Below, piece after piece: positions 12,069-23,204 of a stretch of DNA of 64,000 nucleotides. The stretch lies in the NCBI GenBank assembly GCA_039654915.1, contig CM077599.1, forward strand, positions 80,940,001-81,004,000, written 5' to 3'. Position 1 is the stretch's first letter. Each line of letters begins with the position of its first letter. Source of the DNA: Aquilaria yunnanensis. Taxonomy: Eukaryota > Streptophyta > Magnoliopsida > Malvales > Thymelaeaceae. The notes beneath the pieces are model-generated. The model was given only the letters and a program-made list of their open reading frames with translations. It was not told the origin of the DNA and did no database searches. Both the position numbers and the translations under genes were made by a program.

Positions 12069-12203
12069 CAAACTAGATTTATCAAAGGAAGACAAATTCC
12101 TGATGTGATTCTTACAGCAAATGAAGTCTTTGGCTTTGTTAAAAGGAGTAGGAGGTAATGTATGTTTTTTAAAGTGGATTTCCAACGTTCTTATAATTGT
12201 ATC
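12069..12203 (+). mobile_element. LINE (L1-type) reverse-transcriptase fragment
   Basis: The frame from 12069 reads TRFIKGRQIPDVILTANEV, a stop, then FKVDFQRSYNCI. Both blocks match the conserved FIKGRQI...ANE...KVDF.KAYD region of plant non-LTR reverse transcriptases. One in-frame TAA (12156-12158) separates them, and no other LINE domains were seen nearby, so this is a short dead fragment. Confidence 0.75.
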
Positions 12204-12655
12204 ACTGCTAAAATATAGGTCATTAGCAACGACATTTACCTATTGCTACATGTGTCACTGCTAATTCACTCACTGTTAATGTACATATGGATGACTGCTT
12301 CTCTAATTATGTTAACAGCTGGTATGGTAGTAGCTGTCAGCCACCAGTAGGATTTCTTGCAAATAAAGTATCTGTTGTTCTTGCCCAACAAGAAAAAACA
12401 TTAAATAGTAATCAACTAGCATGGAACAGATAGAATATATTCATTGTTATTATTATGATGGCATATGCAATAATGGTTGCACGGCAATCCGTAAATAGAA
12501 TAATGGATTGATATCCCATTTGCCGGGGCGGGAAAATACTTCATCCATTAGCAACTTATTTTGACAACTGTTGTTATCTTTTAAAATTAATATTTTCCAC
12601 CACCATCTTATTTTAGCAACTGCTATTATCTTCTTAACATAATAGTTTTTGCTTT
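12204..12655. other. Intergenic sequence
   Basis: Nothing recognisable was seen after the LINE fragment and before the foldback arm. Confidence 0.35.
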
Positions 12656-12657
12656 AA

Positions 12658-12830
12658 CATCCAATTCATTTTAATTTAAGCTAATTAATTCTAAAATGAC
12701 TTATTTTTATTCTTATATTTTTTTTACCTGGAACTGATTTTAATTAAAATCTAATATTATGTAGCTATAAGAATTCATTGAAAATATAATTTTTGTAATC
12801 TTACTAATTTTTTATGAATTTTTGTGCACG
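12658..12830. repeat. Single arm of the foldback element found at 50896-51231
   Basis: The stretch beginning CCAATTCATTTTAATT matches the left arm of the 336-bp hairpin at 50896-51231. Shared motifs include ATATTATGTAGCTA and TCTTACTAA.TTTTTATGAA. The second arm is absent here. Confidence 0.7.
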
Positions 12831-13374
12831 GCTCCTACTTCATTAGTTCCTTTCTCATGAAGTTTTTCATTTTTTGAAATGTTACCATAGATGTATCTGA
12901 AACCCTTGTTGCTGGGAATTTAAAGGAAGGAATTGCTGATGATAGAACGGCTTAATAGATACCAACATTTACATTAGGTGAGCTTAGTGATGATTCCGAT
13001 TTTCAATTTTAGGAGTTGCTCTTCTACAAAGGGCTGCTTGAACAGAATAAGCCAGGTTGGATACTTGAATCCTTTGTTGATCTTGTATTGAAGAACTGAG
13101 TTATGGTTGATTTGATTAGTTTCAGTTTTTCCATTCTAAACATGTTTTTCCGGTTGATTTAACTTTAGATTAACTTTTTCAAGTCAAATCTGTTTGATCT
13201 GTGTTTGGAAGTTGAGAGTTGGACAGAGTTGTACAATACATACTCCTAATATTTGTTTGTGTGAAATATAGGATAGCTTGATTTCTGTCGAAGAATTTGG
13301 CGGCAAGTTTTCTCGAGGAGGGGAAGAATGATAAATCTCCGACATTTATAAAGATAGCGCCCTACATATAGTCT
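12831..13374. other. Intergenic / upstream region of the F-box relic
   Basis: No coding region or element was recognised. It may include the former promoter of the F-box gene starting at 13375. Confidence 0.35.
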
Positions 13375-14270
13375 ATGGCTGAATCAAGAAGTTGTCATTA
13401 CCTGGACAGACTGAGCGCTTTGCCAGATCAAGTCCCCAGTCACATCCGTTCGTTCCTCCCCACAAGAGATGCAGCAAGAACCTCTGTTTTGTCCTCCCGG
13501 TGGAAACTGTTTTTCACCTGCCTTACTAGTTTCGACCTGGACAAAGTTGTTCTGGACAATGACTCCACAATTCACTTCATTGAGAAACTCTTGCTCTCTG
13601 TCCTTATGGTGTTAATGTCAAAACTTTTTGTCTCGAACCATACAGTGTTAGCTATGATCCTTCTCCAAATGGTGTCAATAGATTGCATAGTTGGATAGAA
13701 GCTCTGATATTGTTCCATGACATTCAAGAGCTTGGCTTATCTTTCCAAAAAACGTGGTTTACTTTTCCAGTTGCCTGATTGTTTGTTTACCTGCAAAACA
13801 CTGGTAGTGTTAAAAACTTGATAACTGGGATATGAAATTTGCCAAGGATGTTGTTTGTTTTCCAAGCCTGAAGGCTCTTCATCTTCAATCCATACAATTC
13901 AAGGGTGGATCTCTTGCAATTTCAAGGTTCTTTCAAGGCTGTCATGTGTTGGAAGAACTGATCTTGGAGTAGTGTTGGCAGGGGAAGAATACTAGTGAGT
14001 TCCGGTTCACAATACTTAATCCTGCAGTTAAGAGGCTGACAGTGATTCATTGTACTTTCTGGGAACTTGTTCTCGAAACGCCCTGTCTTGTTGATCTTCA
14101 ACTATGAACCTGTAGGATTTGTCTCAAGAATGTGCAGGCTCTTGTTGAAGCACGTATCTCAGCAATGTTCTTTCAAGCTCCTTCTCCCACTAGAAAAATG
14201 TCTACTACCTGGAGCTTTGAGAGCATACATGAGGGAACATTTCAAGGCTCCAACCATTCAGCAGGATAAC
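13375..14270 (+). pseudogene. F-box/LRR gene, N-terminal part, frameshifted
   Basis: The protein starts MAESRSCHYLDRLSALPDQV and continues with an F-box (SHIRSFLPTRDAARTSVLSSRW, codons about 22-43), as in plant F-box/FBD/LRR proteins that recruit substrates to SCF ubiquitin ligases. The open frame ends at 13698 after divergence near codon 75. LRR-like coding continues in other frames: 13830-13960 (CFPSLKALHLQSI, GCHVLEELILE), 13975-14100 (NPAVKRLTVIHCTFWELVLE), and 14115-14260 (NVQALVEARIS). At least one frameshift and several stops separate these blocks, so the gene is broken. The C-terminal FBD-side piece appears on the other strand directly downstream. Confidence 0.75.
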
Positions 14271-14346
14271 TGCAAGCAGGCTTAAACAAAATAAAGAGTG
14301 TCAATAAAAAAGCCTGCACAACACTATGCATGTTGGAAGAGTTTTG

Positions 14347-14797
14347 TTAAAGAAGGGACACATATACCTTAAACGTGAATGTTAAATGCTCCAGGAAAGG
14401 TGAATTTTGGAGCAAATTTGAAAATATTTCTTCAAATTCTTTGAAACTAACAAGATTCTGATCGTACTCGATGACGAGGCTTCTCAGGTTGTGAAACGAA
14501 GGAATTTGATCACTGAAGAGCAACTGTGATAATGACAACAATATATCATTTGTACTACAAGCAGGACCACGTATATACTGCGACTCCACTGCAAGAAGGT
14601 TCAGAGGTTGTTTCCTTCATTACCTTGCCAGAAGCACCAAGCACATGAAGCGATTTAACATGGCTAATTTCCTCTATTAAAATTAGAATCCAGTATTTCC
14701 TGAAAAATGAAACGGTCTTGAAGAATTTACTGATGCATATGGCAGAAGACTCTAAAGACAAGAAAGATTTGAGGGCCAGCAGAGAATTGTTAAACAT
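14347..14797 (-). pseudogene. F-box/LRR gene, C-terminal LRR part, inverted
   Basis: Two overlapping minus-strand frames give LRR-like protein of the F-box/FBD type: 14797-14555 contains ISHVKSLHVLGASG, and 14589-14347 contains IPSFHNLRSLVIEY and NLLQNSPFLEHLTF. The latter is typical of the last LRRs before the FBD domain. A one-step frame change lies near 14570. It is convergent with the N-terminal piece at 13375-14270. This could be the rest of the same gene after an inversion, or a neighbouring tail-to-tail paralogue that lost its start. Confidence 0.65.
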
Positions 14798-14799
14798 GG

Positions 14800-15820
14800 A
14801 AAAGGCATCACCTGGTTGCCACGTGGAGGTTCTCCAAACTCCATTACCTGGACTTAAAAAGTGTCACACCTGCAGTAGGTTTTCTCACTATAGCAAAGGC
14901 TCGAAATAATAATAAGGGATCAGAAGCATAATGTCTAGTTGAATACTGTGAATGAAGAGATTTATGTGGAAGGGATAGAAGAATGAGAACTAGTCAGTAA
15001 GTGAGAAATAAGTGTACCTCAAATCCAGCTTGGCGGCACTTGAATATTTATCAACGCATGAAACTTTTGTTTTAGTAAAGTAGAAATTTGAAGTTCAGCG
15101 ACTAAATGAACTTAGGGATTGATCAATATAAATTAGGAGTAAGTGAAGCACTAACTGTTAAAAAAAACACGTAAACTATTGTTCTGGATGCAGGTTAGGA
15201 TTGAGGTTAAGTAAGTTTAATTTGCATCGTATATGTAAAATGCTGATTAGAGTTCAAGCGTTGCTTGCTAGGTGGAGTGCTTAGAAGTTAGAACAGAGAA
15301 GAGAAAAACCATTCATGACACTAAATCAAAGTTAATTGTAACTGGACCAAAAAGATTTCTATGCCGTAAGCAAGAAAAAACTCAAACCTGTTGAACTTGA
15401 AACATAGTGTTCTTTGACCATTGAAGAGAGAAATCATTGTAACTGATCTATGTTCTGCTGCTAATAGATATATAGCATGAAAAGGGCTTGTCGAAGACCA
15501 AGGTGCTGCCTCTGCATTTCAATTATGCCTTGTATATATGTGTGTGAGATTCAACTCTCATTCTGACTGTGTGCCACTAACGTTTACAGAGTTACCTACT
15601 AAACTAACTGCTGTTTTCGTGCAAGTAATGCGAGTGTGTCAGTAGAACATATTGTTTAGGTGAGTGCAATGCAGAGTCCGGGAGCTGAATACATCTTCTT
15701 TCATATCTGTTAGTAGTTTGTTTTGAAAGAATGATATGCATGAAATATGGTTCATTGTTGTTCTTATATGGCAAGACCAGTTCCTTTCTGTGATGTAGCG
15801 GAAGTGGGAACAATTTGGTG
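14800..15820. other. Intergenic sequence
   Basis: No gene was recognised. Small frames at 15604-15866 are not family-like. The right end enters the NLR 3' flank that is duplicated at 8.87 kb. Confidence 0.4.
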
Positions 15821-15821
15821 T

Positions 15822-16411
15822 TTTATTCCAAATTACGGGAGGAACTCCTGACAAAATAACATGCAATCTTTCGGTTCTGCAAGAACTCTAGCCCTGCGAG
15901 CGTGCTTCAAGTTATAAGAAAGATTTTGTATCAACCTATGAACTTGAGAATTATGTCAAAATCTTCGTGACATTTAACTTCTCATACTAGAGTGTCGGCA
16001 CTTACAACGAAGGATAAACATGCGGAGATGGGCCATGCTACCAGCATTAGCAGCAATATATTTTATTAAAATGACACAATCATTATTCTCCTGTTAAAAT
16101 TGAGATCCCATAATCTTTACATGCACTGGGCTATTAATTAAAGAAGCATCTTACAGTTCAAGCATCTTAAGACCTGAAAGCTTTATCAATTCATATGGAC
16201 AGATTTCCTGGGAGGAAGCTTTCAACCTCCAATCTGTCAAGAGATTGCAAACTGACAACATATAAACCTCAGTAAAGCCCAGGTGCCCCCTGCATATAAT
16301 TAATATTTGTATGTCAAATTTGATCAGCCATTTTCTTTAAAAAGAGAAACAAACTTTTCTTAGAGTATTTACATATAAATGAATGCTTTCAATTATTGCA
16401 CTTCTTCATAC
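15822..16411 (-). repeat. NLR 3' flank, partner of the duplicate at 8870-10275
   Basis: Matches the earlier copy in ordered blocks (TTTATTCCAAATTACGGG, GGATAAACATGC, TTAAAATGA..CAATCATTA, CATATAATT.ATATTTGTAT). It contains the 3' UTR of the NLR gene. Confidence 0.7.
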
Positions 16412-19400
16412 TCATAGTTCTTGGATGATTTCACCATTAAACTCGATAACTGGAATCTTGGACAACTCAGGGCCACTCAGGGAAATCTTTGGGCAACCAT
16501 TGATGAGTAGATATTTGAGTTTGGAGAGACATTGCATGCTTTGTTGTGATGGCAGGAGCATTAGCTTGTTGCAGTTAAAAATAAAGAGTTCCTCGAGAGA
16601 GGAGAGCTTCCCTATCCACTCCGGCAAGGCTTCTATTCCCATTGCTGATAGTATCAGTCGCTTAAGAGTGGAGAGGTGTTGTATTTGAGATGGCAAAGAA
16701 GCGCAGGGCCTCCAACCATGGAGAGCAAGTTCTTCAGTCGAGATAGGGAGGCATTTGTGGATGGAATTGAAGTACGGCGGGAATTCCTCCACGTCATCGC
16801 CGTGTTGAAAGATACGCAACTCCTTCAGCTGTGGCATACTCACAAGAGCTTGCACATTTTTCAAATTTTGGCAGTTGAAAATCCAAAGGCGTTGTAGAGA
16901 AGAAAGCTTTTCAAACCACTCTGGCAAAGCTTCCAGTCTACTTAAGTTTATTATGCTCAAGATTTTCAGAGCATTGAAATTTTGTATCTGATGTGGCAGT
17001 GACCTGATGTTCTGCTCTCGACTTGCAGTGAGTTCCAAAGTTTCCAATGACTCATGGAGGTGGTGGATGGAATTGGAAAATTGAGGAAATTCCTGTGCCT
17101 CTTCAGAGAATATCACATCGATACTCAATACTTTTAAACAAGAGAGACGACCCAATATCTGCTCTAGTCCTGAAGTCACGTTAGGACAACCTCGTGTTTC
17201 CAAAGATTGGAGAAAAGAGCACCGTTGATGATTAAATATTGGAGCACACTCTAACTCCCGACAACGAAAGAGACACAATCCTTCAAGGTACAAAGCACGC
17301 CAAGGGCTTGGGATAGACTTCAGATTACCACAATCATCTATGCGTAACTCCCTCAACTGCATAAAGGAAGACGACCCTTCCCCTAGGTACCTTAATTCTT
17401 TGCAGCCACCAATAGAGAGCACTTGAAGACGTGGTAGACCCTTTGTCCACGAGATGCTTTTTAATTTGGGACAATCATTGATGCCCAGTTTCTCAAGCGA
17501 AGGAAACGCCGTTGCTGGTTCCACTTCTACCAACGCTTCCAACCTTTCCATTCTATTCAAGTATAACTCTTTCAGAGAAGGAAAATTTCCATTGCAAAAA
17601 AAATCCATGTCTATGGTTATGATGTTATTTAGTCTAGATACCTCCAGATATGCCAAGTTGGGTAGATGCCCAAGTCTTGGAAGTTCCGCACAATTACTGC
17701 AAGATTCTAAGGTCAACCTCATCAAATTATCAAGCTGAGGTTGAGAATTATTAACACTCGATAACAGCCAAGATGAGAGATGGAGACCCATGTAGTTTCT
17801 GATACATAAACCTTTCAGATTTGGGTTAGGATGCAAGCCTTCCAACACAACTTCATCTTGCTCTGTGTTTTGTCTGCTTGAACTCCACTCCAGTGATAAT
17901 TCATATATTTGTTTTTTCTCCAGGAGTTTTGCTCTCCTGGCCACTTCCTCACCTCTTACCAACTCAAGCTTGCTGATTTTTAGTTCTCCTTGAAGCTCAG
18001 TTAAACTTCCCAACTCTTCAATTCCATGACCTCTTTCAGAGCCCACAACAAATATGGGCAATGTTTTCAAAAATGTCAACCTACCGACGTTGTTTGGCAT
18101 CAACTCTTCCTTATTGAACACAAGGTGCGATAGATTGAGCAAGTTACTCATTTGTTCGGGTAATTTGTTTAACCATAAACAGTTCACAAGCTTTATTGTC
18201 TGCATATTGTAGAGTCTGGTGAAGGATTCAGGTATATCCTTGATTCTCGTTTGTGAAATATCAAAGTATTTCAAATGCTTCAGTTCTCCAATGGATCTCG
18301 GTAACACCTCAATGTTAGCCCCACGAAAACGAAGAATCCTCAATCTTGTGAACTTTGTTTCATTGTGTTGGAAAATATCAAACTTAGCAAAAAGAGTGTG
18401 GAGGTTTGGTATGCTATCAAGTTTGAGTTTGGGAGCCAATTCTGTTTCTTTTCCAACAAGATTCAAATGGCGTGTGTGATCACCACCATTGGTGAAACTC
18501 GTATCAGCAGTCAAAATTGTAGCTTCTGCAAGAGACTTCGCAAAACTGTGAACCACATCATGCATCTTGCATTCTATTATATTTCCATATGAATCCTTTT
18601 TAATATCTTGGAATAAGGAATTTGATAGTAAGTCATTGAAATACTGATTGCCAATGTACCATGCCGTATGACGAGTGGATGGGTGAAGAAAGCCTGCAGC
18701 CATCCACAGTTGAATCAAATCTTCTCTCGAAAAACAATAATCATCTGGGAATATTGAACAGTAAGTGAAACACTTCTTTAGGCATGGCGAGCTCAGACGG
18801 TCGAAACTCAACCGTAGCACTCCCACAATTCCTTCATTACTTTCCAAAGAATCCCACAGATCACTTTGTTGAATAGAAGACCAAGCCTCCTGGGTCTTCT
18901 CCTTGCACAGGGTTCCTCCGATAACCTTTGCAACCAAGGGCAAACCTTTGCATTTCATTGCAATATCCCTTCCAATTTTCTCCAGATTATTAAGAGGCAC
19001 ATCTGAAGAGCTACTGACTCCGCAGGTTGCTTTAATTATGGACCAGCACTCTTCATCCTCCAGTTTTGCAAGTTCATGTGTGTATTCGGGAAGCGAACCC
19101 ATCGTCGCTGCCACATTCTTATCCCGTGTAGTTGCAAGAATGGCACTCTCTGTTTTCTTGGTTATCCCTGACAAACAATCCAAGAGATCATTCCATTTCG
19201 TCGTGTCCCTGTTCCATACGTCGTCGAGGACAAGAAGATATTTCTTGTCTTCTAACTTCTCCTGGAGCTTCATTAGTATCTTCTGCTTGCTTTCGAAGGA
19301 GGCAACATTTTCATCAGTAAGACATTCCAGAATCTTCTTCAGGATGGTCTTGACATCAAAAGTCTCGGAGACGCAAACCCATATTCTTGGATCAAACTGG

Positions 19401-20074
19401 GATTTCAATCGCTCATGATCCAACGCTAGCTTTGCGAGCGTGGTCTTTCCCACGCCAGGCATCCCCACCACGGATACTGTTCCAAGAGGCCGTCCACTGG
19501 TGGAAGAGCGAATCAGCAAGTCGACGACTTGGGAGAGATCAGCCTCCCTTCCTATGACCTGCTGCGAAACGCCAATGAAAGCGTGAGACTCCCCCACCTC
19601 GGAGGCTACGACATGACTAGGTCCTTTTTCCGACAGGAGCCTTCCTTGAAGGCCAAGTTGGGAGGCTTCGTTGTTCTTTTTCCCAAAGGAAGCGTTGAGA
19701 CTCTTGATTCTTTTGGCCATCTTTGGGCGAAACAAGATGGGATTGTGAGCAGAGAAGAAGTTACTAACCTTTTTCTGGGGATGCCTCTCACCTTCCACCT
19801 GCCGTCGGAGATATTCATAGCCAATCTCTTCCAGCAGATCGTCGGCCCGGGAAGCGATCTCTGCAAGTCCCTGCAGCCAGAGCCTCACAGGAGGGTCGTT
19901 GGATCGCTTCTGCTGATCAGCGTCCTGTAAGAAAGCGTTGACCAGTTCGAGAGAGGTACGAAGCTCTTGGAGCTCATCCTTGAAGCCCCGTGCCAGGTTG
20001 ATTTGCTCGCCGACGACTGCCATCACCTTGGAAATCGCCGCCTCCACGGCAACACCAAGCAATGCTTCTGCCAT
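16412..20074 (-). CDS. CC-NBS-LRR disease-resistance protein (RGA-like), intact
   Basis: Single-exon gene of 1220 residues, a usual length for CNL receptors, which sense pathogen effectors inside the cell and trigger immune cell death. Residues 1-130 form the Rx-type coiled-coil domain (MAEALLGVAVEAAISKV). The NB-ARC domain has all expected motifs: P-loop GMPGVGKTT (204-212), RNBS-A FDPRIWVCVSETFD, kinase-2 LLVLDDVW (280-287), RNBS-B ILATTRD, GLPL (377-380), RNBS-D CFTYCSIFP and MHD KMHDVVH (503-509). Leucine-rich repeats run from about 560 to the end. No stop or frameshift breaks it, and the start is the first ATG with the canonical MAEALL opening. The single exon and CC motif place it with RGA-type CNLs. 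Its 3' end was duplicated to about 10.2 kb, and a pararetrovirus copy lies about 330 bp upstream. Confidence 0.95.
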   Translation of the reverse strand: MAEALLGVAVEAAISKVMAVVGEQINLARGFKDELQELRTSLELVNAFLQDADQQKRSNDPPVRLWLQGLAEIASRADDLLEEIGYEYLRRQVEGERHPQKKVSNFFSAHNPILFRPKMAKRIKSLNASFGKKNNEASQLGLQGRLLSEKGPSHVVASEVGESHAFIGVSQQVIGREADLSQVVDLLIRSSTSGRPLGTVSVVGMPGVGKTTLAKLALDHERLKSQFDPRIWVCVSETFDVKTILKKILECLTDENVASFESKQKILMKLQEKLEDKKYLLVLDDVWNRDTTKWNDLLDCLSGITKKTESAILATTRDKNVAATMGSLPEYTHELAKLEDEECWSIIKATCGVSSSSDVPLNNLEKIGRDIAMKCKGLPLVAKVIGGTLCKEKTQEAWSSIQQSDLWDSLESNEGIVGVLRLSFDRLSSPCLKKCFTYCSIFPDDYCFSREDLIQLWMAAGFLHPSTRHTAWYIGNQYFNDLLSNSLFQDIKKDSYGNIIECKMHDVVHSFAKSLAEATILTADTSFTNGGDHTRHLNLVGKETELAPKLKLDSIPNLHTLFAKFDIFQHNETKFTRLRILRFRGANIEVLPRSIGELKHLKYFDISQTRIKDIPESFTRLYNMQTIKLVNCLWLNKLPEQMSNLLNLSHLVFNKEELMPNNVGRLTFLKTLPIFVVGSERGHGIEELGSLTELQGELKISKLELVRGEEVARRAKLLEKKQIYELSLEWSSSRQNTEQDEVVLEGLHPNPNLKGLCIRNYMGLHLSSWLLSSVNNSQPQLDNLMRLTLESCSNCAELPRLGHLPNLAYLEVSRLNNIITIDMDFFCNGNFPSLKELYLNRMERLEALVEVEPATAFPSLEKLGINDCPKLKSISWTKGLPRLQVLSIGGCKELRYLGEGSSSFMQLRELRIDDCGNLKSIPSPWRALYLEGLCLFRCRELECAPIFNHQRCSFLQSLETRGCPNVTSGLEQILGRLSCLKVLSIDVIFSEEAQEFPQFSNSIHHLHESLETLELTASREQNIRSLPHQIQNFNALKILSIINLSRLEALPEWFEKLSSLQRLWIFNCQNLKNVQALVSMPQLKELRIFQHGDDVEEFPPYFNSIHKCLPISTEELALHGWRPCASLPSQIQHLSTLKRLILSAMGIEALPEWIGKLSSLEELFIFNCNKLMLLPSQQSMQCLSKLKYLLINGCPKISLSGPELSKIPVIEFNGEIIQEL

Positions 20075-20404
20075 CTTTCTTCTCTTTCCTAGCTACGAAG
20101 CTTAATTTCAGTGCTCTGTTTCAGCAGAAAGGCTCCGATTTCATCTGATCGTTCTATAATACTTACCCTGCACCGATACTCACCTTTTTTCCTCTTCCCT
20201 CAAACTTTCTTAAAAGTTACAAATGAGGACATTCTTCTTGAAAACTTACAATTTTCTTTGAACATGGTGCAGGGCATTGTTACTCAGCCAGACCCTCTTC
20301 ACCAGGTGAAGCTGCTTAAAAGCGGGCATGAGATAGTTTCTAGCCAATATACCATGATCTTGTTTATGAATCTTGATTAACTTTAATTAATTTGTTTTAG
20401 CGAA
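20075..20404 (-). promoter_or_regulatory. Upstream region of the NLR gene
   Basis: About 330 bp between the NLR start and the pararetroviral primer site. It should contain the NLR 5' UTR and core promoter, but no clear TATA box could be assigned with confidence. No gene here. Confidence 0.4.
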
Positions 20405-20424
20405 ACTTGGCTTTGATGCCAAAA
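20405..20424 (-). promoter_or_regulatory. Pararetroviral primer-binding site remnant
   Basis: Minus-strand TGGCATCAAAGCCAAG resembles TGGTATCAGAGC, the initiator tRNA-Met complement used by Caulimoviridae, with two substitutions in the first twelve bases. Confidence 0.65.
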
Positions 20425-20772
20425 AATCCCAGGTTTTATAAATTAAGTAGTAAGAATAAAATTAGTAGGATTAAGACAAAGATTGACAAAGCTATGTTAT
20501 GAACAAGCATTAAGAACAAAAATACCATATTGAAAATCCATCGACTATTATTAAAATTGATACTTACAGAGAGCTAGTGAATACCAGTTTAACACACTAT
20601 TACAATCTTAGAAAGATGAACAAAAAATCTAAGGTGCACTTGAGCACACGATCACACTAGTATACTTAGGGAATTTACAATGAGAATGTTCAACACATGA
20701 ACGGGGAGAGAAAGAGAAGCTTATAGGACTAGAGAAAATTTTCAGATGCCTCTATAAGAGAAAAGAGCTTTC

Positions 20773-20778
20773 TTTATA
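20773..20778 (-). promoter_or_regulatory. Candidate pararetroviral TATA box
   Basis: Minus-strand TATAAA in the context CCTTTATAAAGAAAGC. It lies after the second ORF and before the primer site, the place of the pregenomic RNA promoter in caulimovirids. Transcription would run towards the NLR gene. Confidence 0.5.
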
Positions 20779-21040
20779 AAGGCGAATGAGGAGTCTTCTG
20801 GAGATAAGGCTAAGCTGGATTTAGCCAATCCGAAAGGAGGGGAATCTAGGGCCACCTGTGAGTGCGCCATTATCTTTTGGTGATAGAGGACAGCTGTCTG
20901 GTTGAATTATTGAGGACAGCTGGTAGTCTTCTAGAAGTCTGTCTTTCTCTACCGACAGATTTATTTGGGCTTTTGAGCTTCTGGGCCTTCTTTTGATGAA
21001 GTTTTTGGGCTTGTTCTTGGGCCAATTGCTTCTGGGCCTT

Positions 21041-22280
21041 CTATAGGATTTTTTCTTTCAGTTGGTCTCGGGATAATGGGCCATCTTTAAATTGCCCACC
21101 TTGATAAAATTGGTCCAACATTTGATCCAGGAGGTCATCGTCTTCTTCTTCTCCAATAATACCAATTTTATCAAATACAATGTTTTCTGGAAGATATTGG
21201 TCCAGAATACATTTATCCCACCATTTAATTTTCCAGATTCGTTCTATGCAGGGAGTATAATGGCCTTTTTCATCTATTGCCTGTTTTCTATAATTCCACT
21301 GTAAGATCCAGGGAATATGATTCATGATCACAAAGTAAAAGTTTGGGAAGGGAACTGGTTGTCCTTTTTTCACAAAATGTGATTGATACATCAGGAACCC
21401 TTCAAAAGAAGCTTGTACTTGTTCTGGGAAGGAATATCTGAATATTCCTTTTTCCTTCATACCAGTTATGGAATCAGTTTGGAAACTTTTGCAGTTTGGT
21501 CTTGAATAAAATCATCCAAGAGTGCTGATGGTCCTAGTTCTGTCTGTGGAATACCTTATCCCACGCTACTTGGTAATCCCAATAGGAATAAAGAGTATTT
21601 TCATAATTTCCCTGGGATATAATTCTTCTTTTACAAGTAGGATTTCCCCATTCTTTATAAGTCTAGACGTTTTTAGTTTTGAATGAGGAGATTCTTAACT
21701 CAGTGATGTATTTTTCCTTGGTTTCCCCTCTATCATTTTTATAGGAAACTTTTGTCTGTCTGGGTTTGTGTTCTATGTTGACAGATCCCGATTCTTGGAG
21801 TATTAACTCTTATAATGCAATTTTCTTGAGTGGCTGAAATTGCCACTGGGGATTCTGGTGATTTGGCCAATATTTCTGGGCTAATTCAATTTCTGAAAGA
21901 CTATTAAAGTCTTTGTCTTCTAGAGCAATTAGACATTGCTTGTCAATTTCTTGAAACATACTCTGTATGCCCATGGAGAACAATGAAATTCCTTGAGGCT
22001 GTTTAGGCCCTAGATTGGTTTCTTGGGAACTTTGTTCTTTGTTCCATAAAACAGTAATTCCTTGAGGTTGTCTAGGCCTTAAATTAGGATCTTGGGAACT
22101 TTTTCTTTGTTCCATAAAGTAGCATTCTGGGAACTTAATTCTTTGTTCCAGATTTTCTTAGGATTCTTATCAGAAATCCAATTTCTTTTCTTGGAGGATT
22201 CTACCTCTGATCTTATCTTTTTATATGGAATTTCTTGGAGAGTCTTTTCTGACTTCTCATGGATTTATAGTTGGAAATGA
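21041..22280 (-). pseudogene. Pararetroviral second ORF, function unknown, broken
   Basis: Two main open stretches, 22115-21810 (101 codons, two near-repeats of a short Gln/Pro-rich unit) and 21460-21041 (139 codons, ending in an acidic EEEDDD tract), separated by stops. Position after RNase H matches the second ORF of florendovirus-like genomes. Its function is not established and I do not recognise a domain. Confidence 0.5.
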
Positions 22281-22379
22281 TGTTGGGCCAGAAAAGTCCT
22301 AGTCAATTCTAAATCCATTTCGTAATAGGCTTCTACCTCCATTTCTTCTTGCTCCGTTTCTTGACGGAGAATTGTTTTG

Positions 22380-22910
22380 TTCTTTTGATTGTTTGGGTTC
22401 GTTGCCATCTTCCATCCCTTGCAAAAATTCTCGTGTCAAGAAATCAGGCAAGGAGTTTGTCTTTTCAGCAATATAATCAATGTCAAAATCAAAAGCAGAT
22501 AAGATTGCCTGCCATCTGGCAAAAATCTGTTGTGAAGCTAAATTTTTGACATCTTTAAATAAAACATCATTGGCTGCTTTACAATCAACTCTGACTAAAA
22601 ATTTCTTGTTGAGGAGATCTTCCTCAAATTTGGTTACATAAAGAACAATAGCTAAAATTTCTTTTTTAATTGTAGCATAATTCTTTTGGGCCTGATTCTA
22701 AACACTAGAAGTGAATCAGACCAAATATTCTTTCTCATTAATCCTTTGTTTTAATATTCCACCATAACCTAAATTACTTGCATCAGTTTCAACAATTTTA
22801 AAGGCTTCTGGATCAGGAATATTAACACAAGGAATTTCCTTTACTCTTCTCTTGACAGTTTGAACTGCCTTTGTTTGTTCTTGCCCCTATTCAGAAGGAT
22901 TTTTCTTGAG
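22380..22910 (-). pseudogene. Pararetroviral RNase H
   Basis: Directly downstream of the reverse transcriptase, the minus strand reads ETDASNLGYGGILKQ (around 22770-22815), the first catalytic strand of RNase H. Further on are LVRVDCKAA, with the third catalytic Asp, and a C-terminal stretch with SLPDFLTREF typical of caulimovirids. A stop interrupts the frame near 22700. In these viruses it degrades the RNA of the RNA-DNA hybrid during replication. Confidence 0.75.
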
Positions 22911-23204
22911 TCTATCAAACAAGGGTTTGCAATCCTTGGCCAAATCCTTATAGAAATCAGCAACATAGTTTAGACTCCCTAAAAATCTTTATAGTTGTTT
23001 CTTGTCCTTGATTTCATCAGGAAATTTATCAGCAAAATTAATTGACCTGTCAATGGGTTTAATTGTCCCTTTAAAAATTATGTGTCCTAAAAATCTTATT
23101 TTAGTTTGGACCAATTCTATTTTCTTTGCTGATACGACCAATCCTGCTCTTTCTACTATTTTTACAAATTCTTGTAAATGTTTCTAGTGTTGATCAATTG
23201 ATTG

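Noticed and set aside
18903..19418. 171-codon plus-strand open frame
   Set aside because: It lies wholly inside the NB-ARC coding region on the opposite strand and shows no family features.
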